Below are positions 61,958 to 64,000 of a stretch of 64,000 nucleotides of DNA, piece by piece; the stretch's first letter is position 1, and each line of letters starts with the position of its first letter. Origin of the DNA: Mesotaenium endlicherianum (lineage: Eukaryota; Streptophyta; Zygnematophyceae; Zygnematales; Mesotaeniaceae); assembly GCA_009602735.1 (NCBI GenBank), contig WELA01004268.1, positions 342,489 to 406,488 of the forward strand, given 5' to 3'. A program made the translations under genes and the position numbers. The notes below the pieces were generated by a model. That model made no database searches. It saw only the letters and a program-made list of their open reading frames with translations, and was not told where the DNA came from.

Positions 61958-63826
61958 ATGAATTCTGGAATAGAGAAAGGTGACATTCGACCTGAAAGAA
62001 GAGGAGATCAGATTGTGCAAGTAGTGCAAGAAAGTGTGTCAGAAGACCCTACTGATACGGAGGGAACCGTTGGTTGGGAAACTGCTTCCAGCGTGCCGAT
62101 ACCATCGTACAAGACTGAAACAGGTGAGTGCTATTCTTGGGTCACAGTCTCAATTTTTACAGCTGACACCAACTATAGTGGACATTGGAGTGTATACCTC
62201 GCTCAGATGAGAACTGAGAAGTGCCGTTGGTTTGGTCATATAGAAAGAGGCTGTTAGCAGGGACATATTGTACACTAGTGACTAGTTTAGAGGAAAAGTG
62301 CACTCGGTTGTAGCACTTCAAGACGAGCTCTGAGCAGGCTAACTTTTAGGAGAAACTTTCGAATGAGAAGTGTGGAGGTCACTATACTCATGTAAAGAAT
62401 CACAACTGAAGTGTGAGAGTAAGGTGTGCTGACTGGAACTCTATTATGCCAGGAGTGAAGCAGGTACAGTTGCACCTGAACTAGCGCACTCATAAATCAT
62501 TAAGGTTACAAGGAGACGTGTTGAAGCATCTGATAGTCACTTGAAAGGCAACCTGCAAAATCACCTGAAAAGACAAGAAGATGCTCAATGACCTAGTTCA
62601 GAGACAAGTGATGACAAGTTGAAGAGCATGCAAAGTTGTACTCAAATGTCTGATCAGATGTGGAACCAAAAGGTTATATTCAAGTGTACGTGGTTGTTGC
62701 AGGCAAGACGATTGGCCCACGAATTGTGAAGTCACGCTACTTGGAGTCAAAGCCTCCTCCATCTACAAGTCAGGTTGACACGAGGAAGAGCAGACCCGTA
62801 CAAACTGCCAAAGTATCACGCACTTTTGAGCCTGGCAGAAGGAGCACCCATGAGCCGAAGCCTCTCAGACAGCTACTCGCCGATGATCTTAAAAGACTCA
62901 GTCTCAAACCATCGGGTGATGGCACAAAGTACACGCATATTGGAGGACTGAAAACAGCTCCTAGTTCGGCCTCTTCAACCCCGCCCCCCTCTGCATCGTC
63001 CTCCCCAAGCAAAGCTACTGCAAAGAGGTCCAGGTCACAGCCCAGCTCTCCAAAGCAGGCAAACTATAAGATTAGACCCTCTTCCCCAGAACGTACTTCA
63101 GTGGCTCCTTTCGAAGGGGGCAACTTTACTCCATTGACAACCGACAGCAAAAGAATTGGTGTCAGCTCTGAGACTTTGCAGCTTGGCATTTTTAGGACAA
63201 GTGGAACAGGACAGAGCAGTGGTCCTCGGGGTGGTACGCCTGGCTCATCACGAGCTCTTGATCTTGAGGGGAAGTAAGTTCAGGCAGTTGACCCAGAAAC
63301 TCATCGACCCAGTACACCTCAAAACTTCGACGCACACCTGGTTGGCAGAAGTAACCTGCTTGCTCATGCAGGCTAGGCTCCATATGCAGTCCGTCTGAGC
63401 TGTAACGGGAACACACATTCTTTCTCCAAGAGGTAGCTTGTTTAATGGGTGAAGCTGAAGTTATTGAGTTCAGTGATGACAATTGCATGAGCTAGCCTTT
63501 CCACCTGATGGCTGGAGGTGCAGGAAATCCGAGCACTTTGGGCATGGAGGAGCAAAAAGGAAAGAAGAAGAAATTCTACAGGAGTACACACAGCTGCAGT
63601 TGCTGGTCAACAGGCTGCTCGTATGGAGAGTGTTGAACGACAGGCTTGAAGCAGCCATGCTAAAGCAGAAGGCTAAAAGTGAGGTATTGCCCAAGAACTT
63701 CCTCCACATTGTAGGACTTCTAGGCTAACTTGCTTCTCTTTTCCGTCAGGGCTTAATGAAGATGCAACATAAACTACTTACGTATATTGCAGCTTTTGGT
63801 ACTCTGGGTTCACTCGAAGCTCTGCT
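61958..63826 (+). CDS. HAUS8: HAUS8/AUG8-like augmin subunit (QWRF-type), 3' end outside window
   Basis: Augmin subunit 8 binds microtubules and helps recruit gamma-tubulin complexes for branching nucleation in spindle and phragmoplast. Exons 61958-62123, 62703-63273, 63524-63683 and 63750 to about 63826 keep phase; more exons probably follow. The N-terminal motif GPRIVKSRYLESK resembles human HAUS8 GGRVIESRYLQYEKK. A Ser/Pro/Arg-rich basic region follows, as in microtubule-binding tails. The third exon has EYTQLQLLVNRLLVWRVLND, matching the QWRF region of plant AUG8 (LLHNRWLQWRFVNAR) with VWRV in place of QWRF. The last exon (KMQHKLLTYIAAFGTLGSLE) fits the helix after it. An in-frame ATG at 61898 could extend the start by 20 residues. 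The donor at 63826/63827 is a guess. Confidence 0.82.
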
Positions 63827-64000
63827 GTAAATTTTCTTTGGCGAGCTGTTATGTGTGAAGCCTGTCTTGTGTCGTTAGTGTCTCAGCATGGCTGCAGCAA
63901 TCTGTTTGTCGTCTTTTCATTTCATGAAGTATTCATAGTGGGGTTCACGCTTCATGAAGCTCCCTGCTGTGGCAGCACTCATCCATTTTGTGACATGATG

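Overview
This window is eukaryotic nuclear DNA from the green lineage. Its genes carry many spliceosomal GT-AG introns. One encodes a plastid UPF0426 protein, another a plant nodulin-like transporter, and the Ty3/gypsy retroelements prime from initiator tRNA-Met. The gene set and a gypsy element carrying a DNA cytosine methyltransferase, a combination I recall being reported from charophytes and dinoflagellates, point to a streptophyte (charophyte) alga or an early-diverging land plant. I cannot name the species.

Layout. 1-8.4 kb: the 3' part of the proteasome lid gene RPN7 (+), ending 193 bp from the convergent end of a large EYA-type phosphatase gene (-, 1038 aa by my exon model). 9.9-12.8 kb: ETFB (+), five exons. 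15.7-16.6 kb: a PMP3 membrane proteolipid gene (+). 17.3-21.0 kb: NUF2 (-, eleven exons), head to head with gamma-tubulin (+, 21.9-27.1 kb, eleven exons). 28.0-28.2 kb: a second, frameshifted PMP3 copy (-). 29.5-34.5 kb: a nodulin-like MFS transporter (-, six exons). 36.7-57.5 kb: a nest of LTR retroelements. 59.9-61.2 kb: a UPF0426 plastid protein gene (-). 62.0 kb to the end: a HAUS8/AUG8-like augmin subunit gene (+), running off the window.

The retroelement nest holds three things. Copy A (+) is a partial chromodomain gypsy element that contains a solo LTR and an assembly gap. Next comes a fossil gypsy element (+) of another family, with a cytosine-C5 methyltransferase domain before the reverse transcriptase and a PHD finger at the end of the polyprotein. 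Copy B (-, 48270-57078) is a nearly full-length member of the copy A family sitting inside the methyltransferase element, flanked by a perfect ACCAC target duplication. Copies A and B both carry an extra 3' open frame (about 555 aa in B) of unknown function between pol and the 3' LTR, preceded by repeats of the polypurine-tract motif.

Functional picture: housekeeping genes (proteolysis, mitochondrial electron transfer, plastid protein), two stress-type PMP3 copies, and three mitotic-spindle genes (NUF2, gamma-tubulin, HAUS8). The most novel material is the methyltransferase/PHD retroelement, the accessory 3' frame of the chromovirus family, and an EYA protein with an animal-like long Tyr/Gln/Pro-rich N-terminal region. 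All exon models were made by eye from splice signals, reading phase and remembered family sequences; none was tested by alignment software or transcripts.
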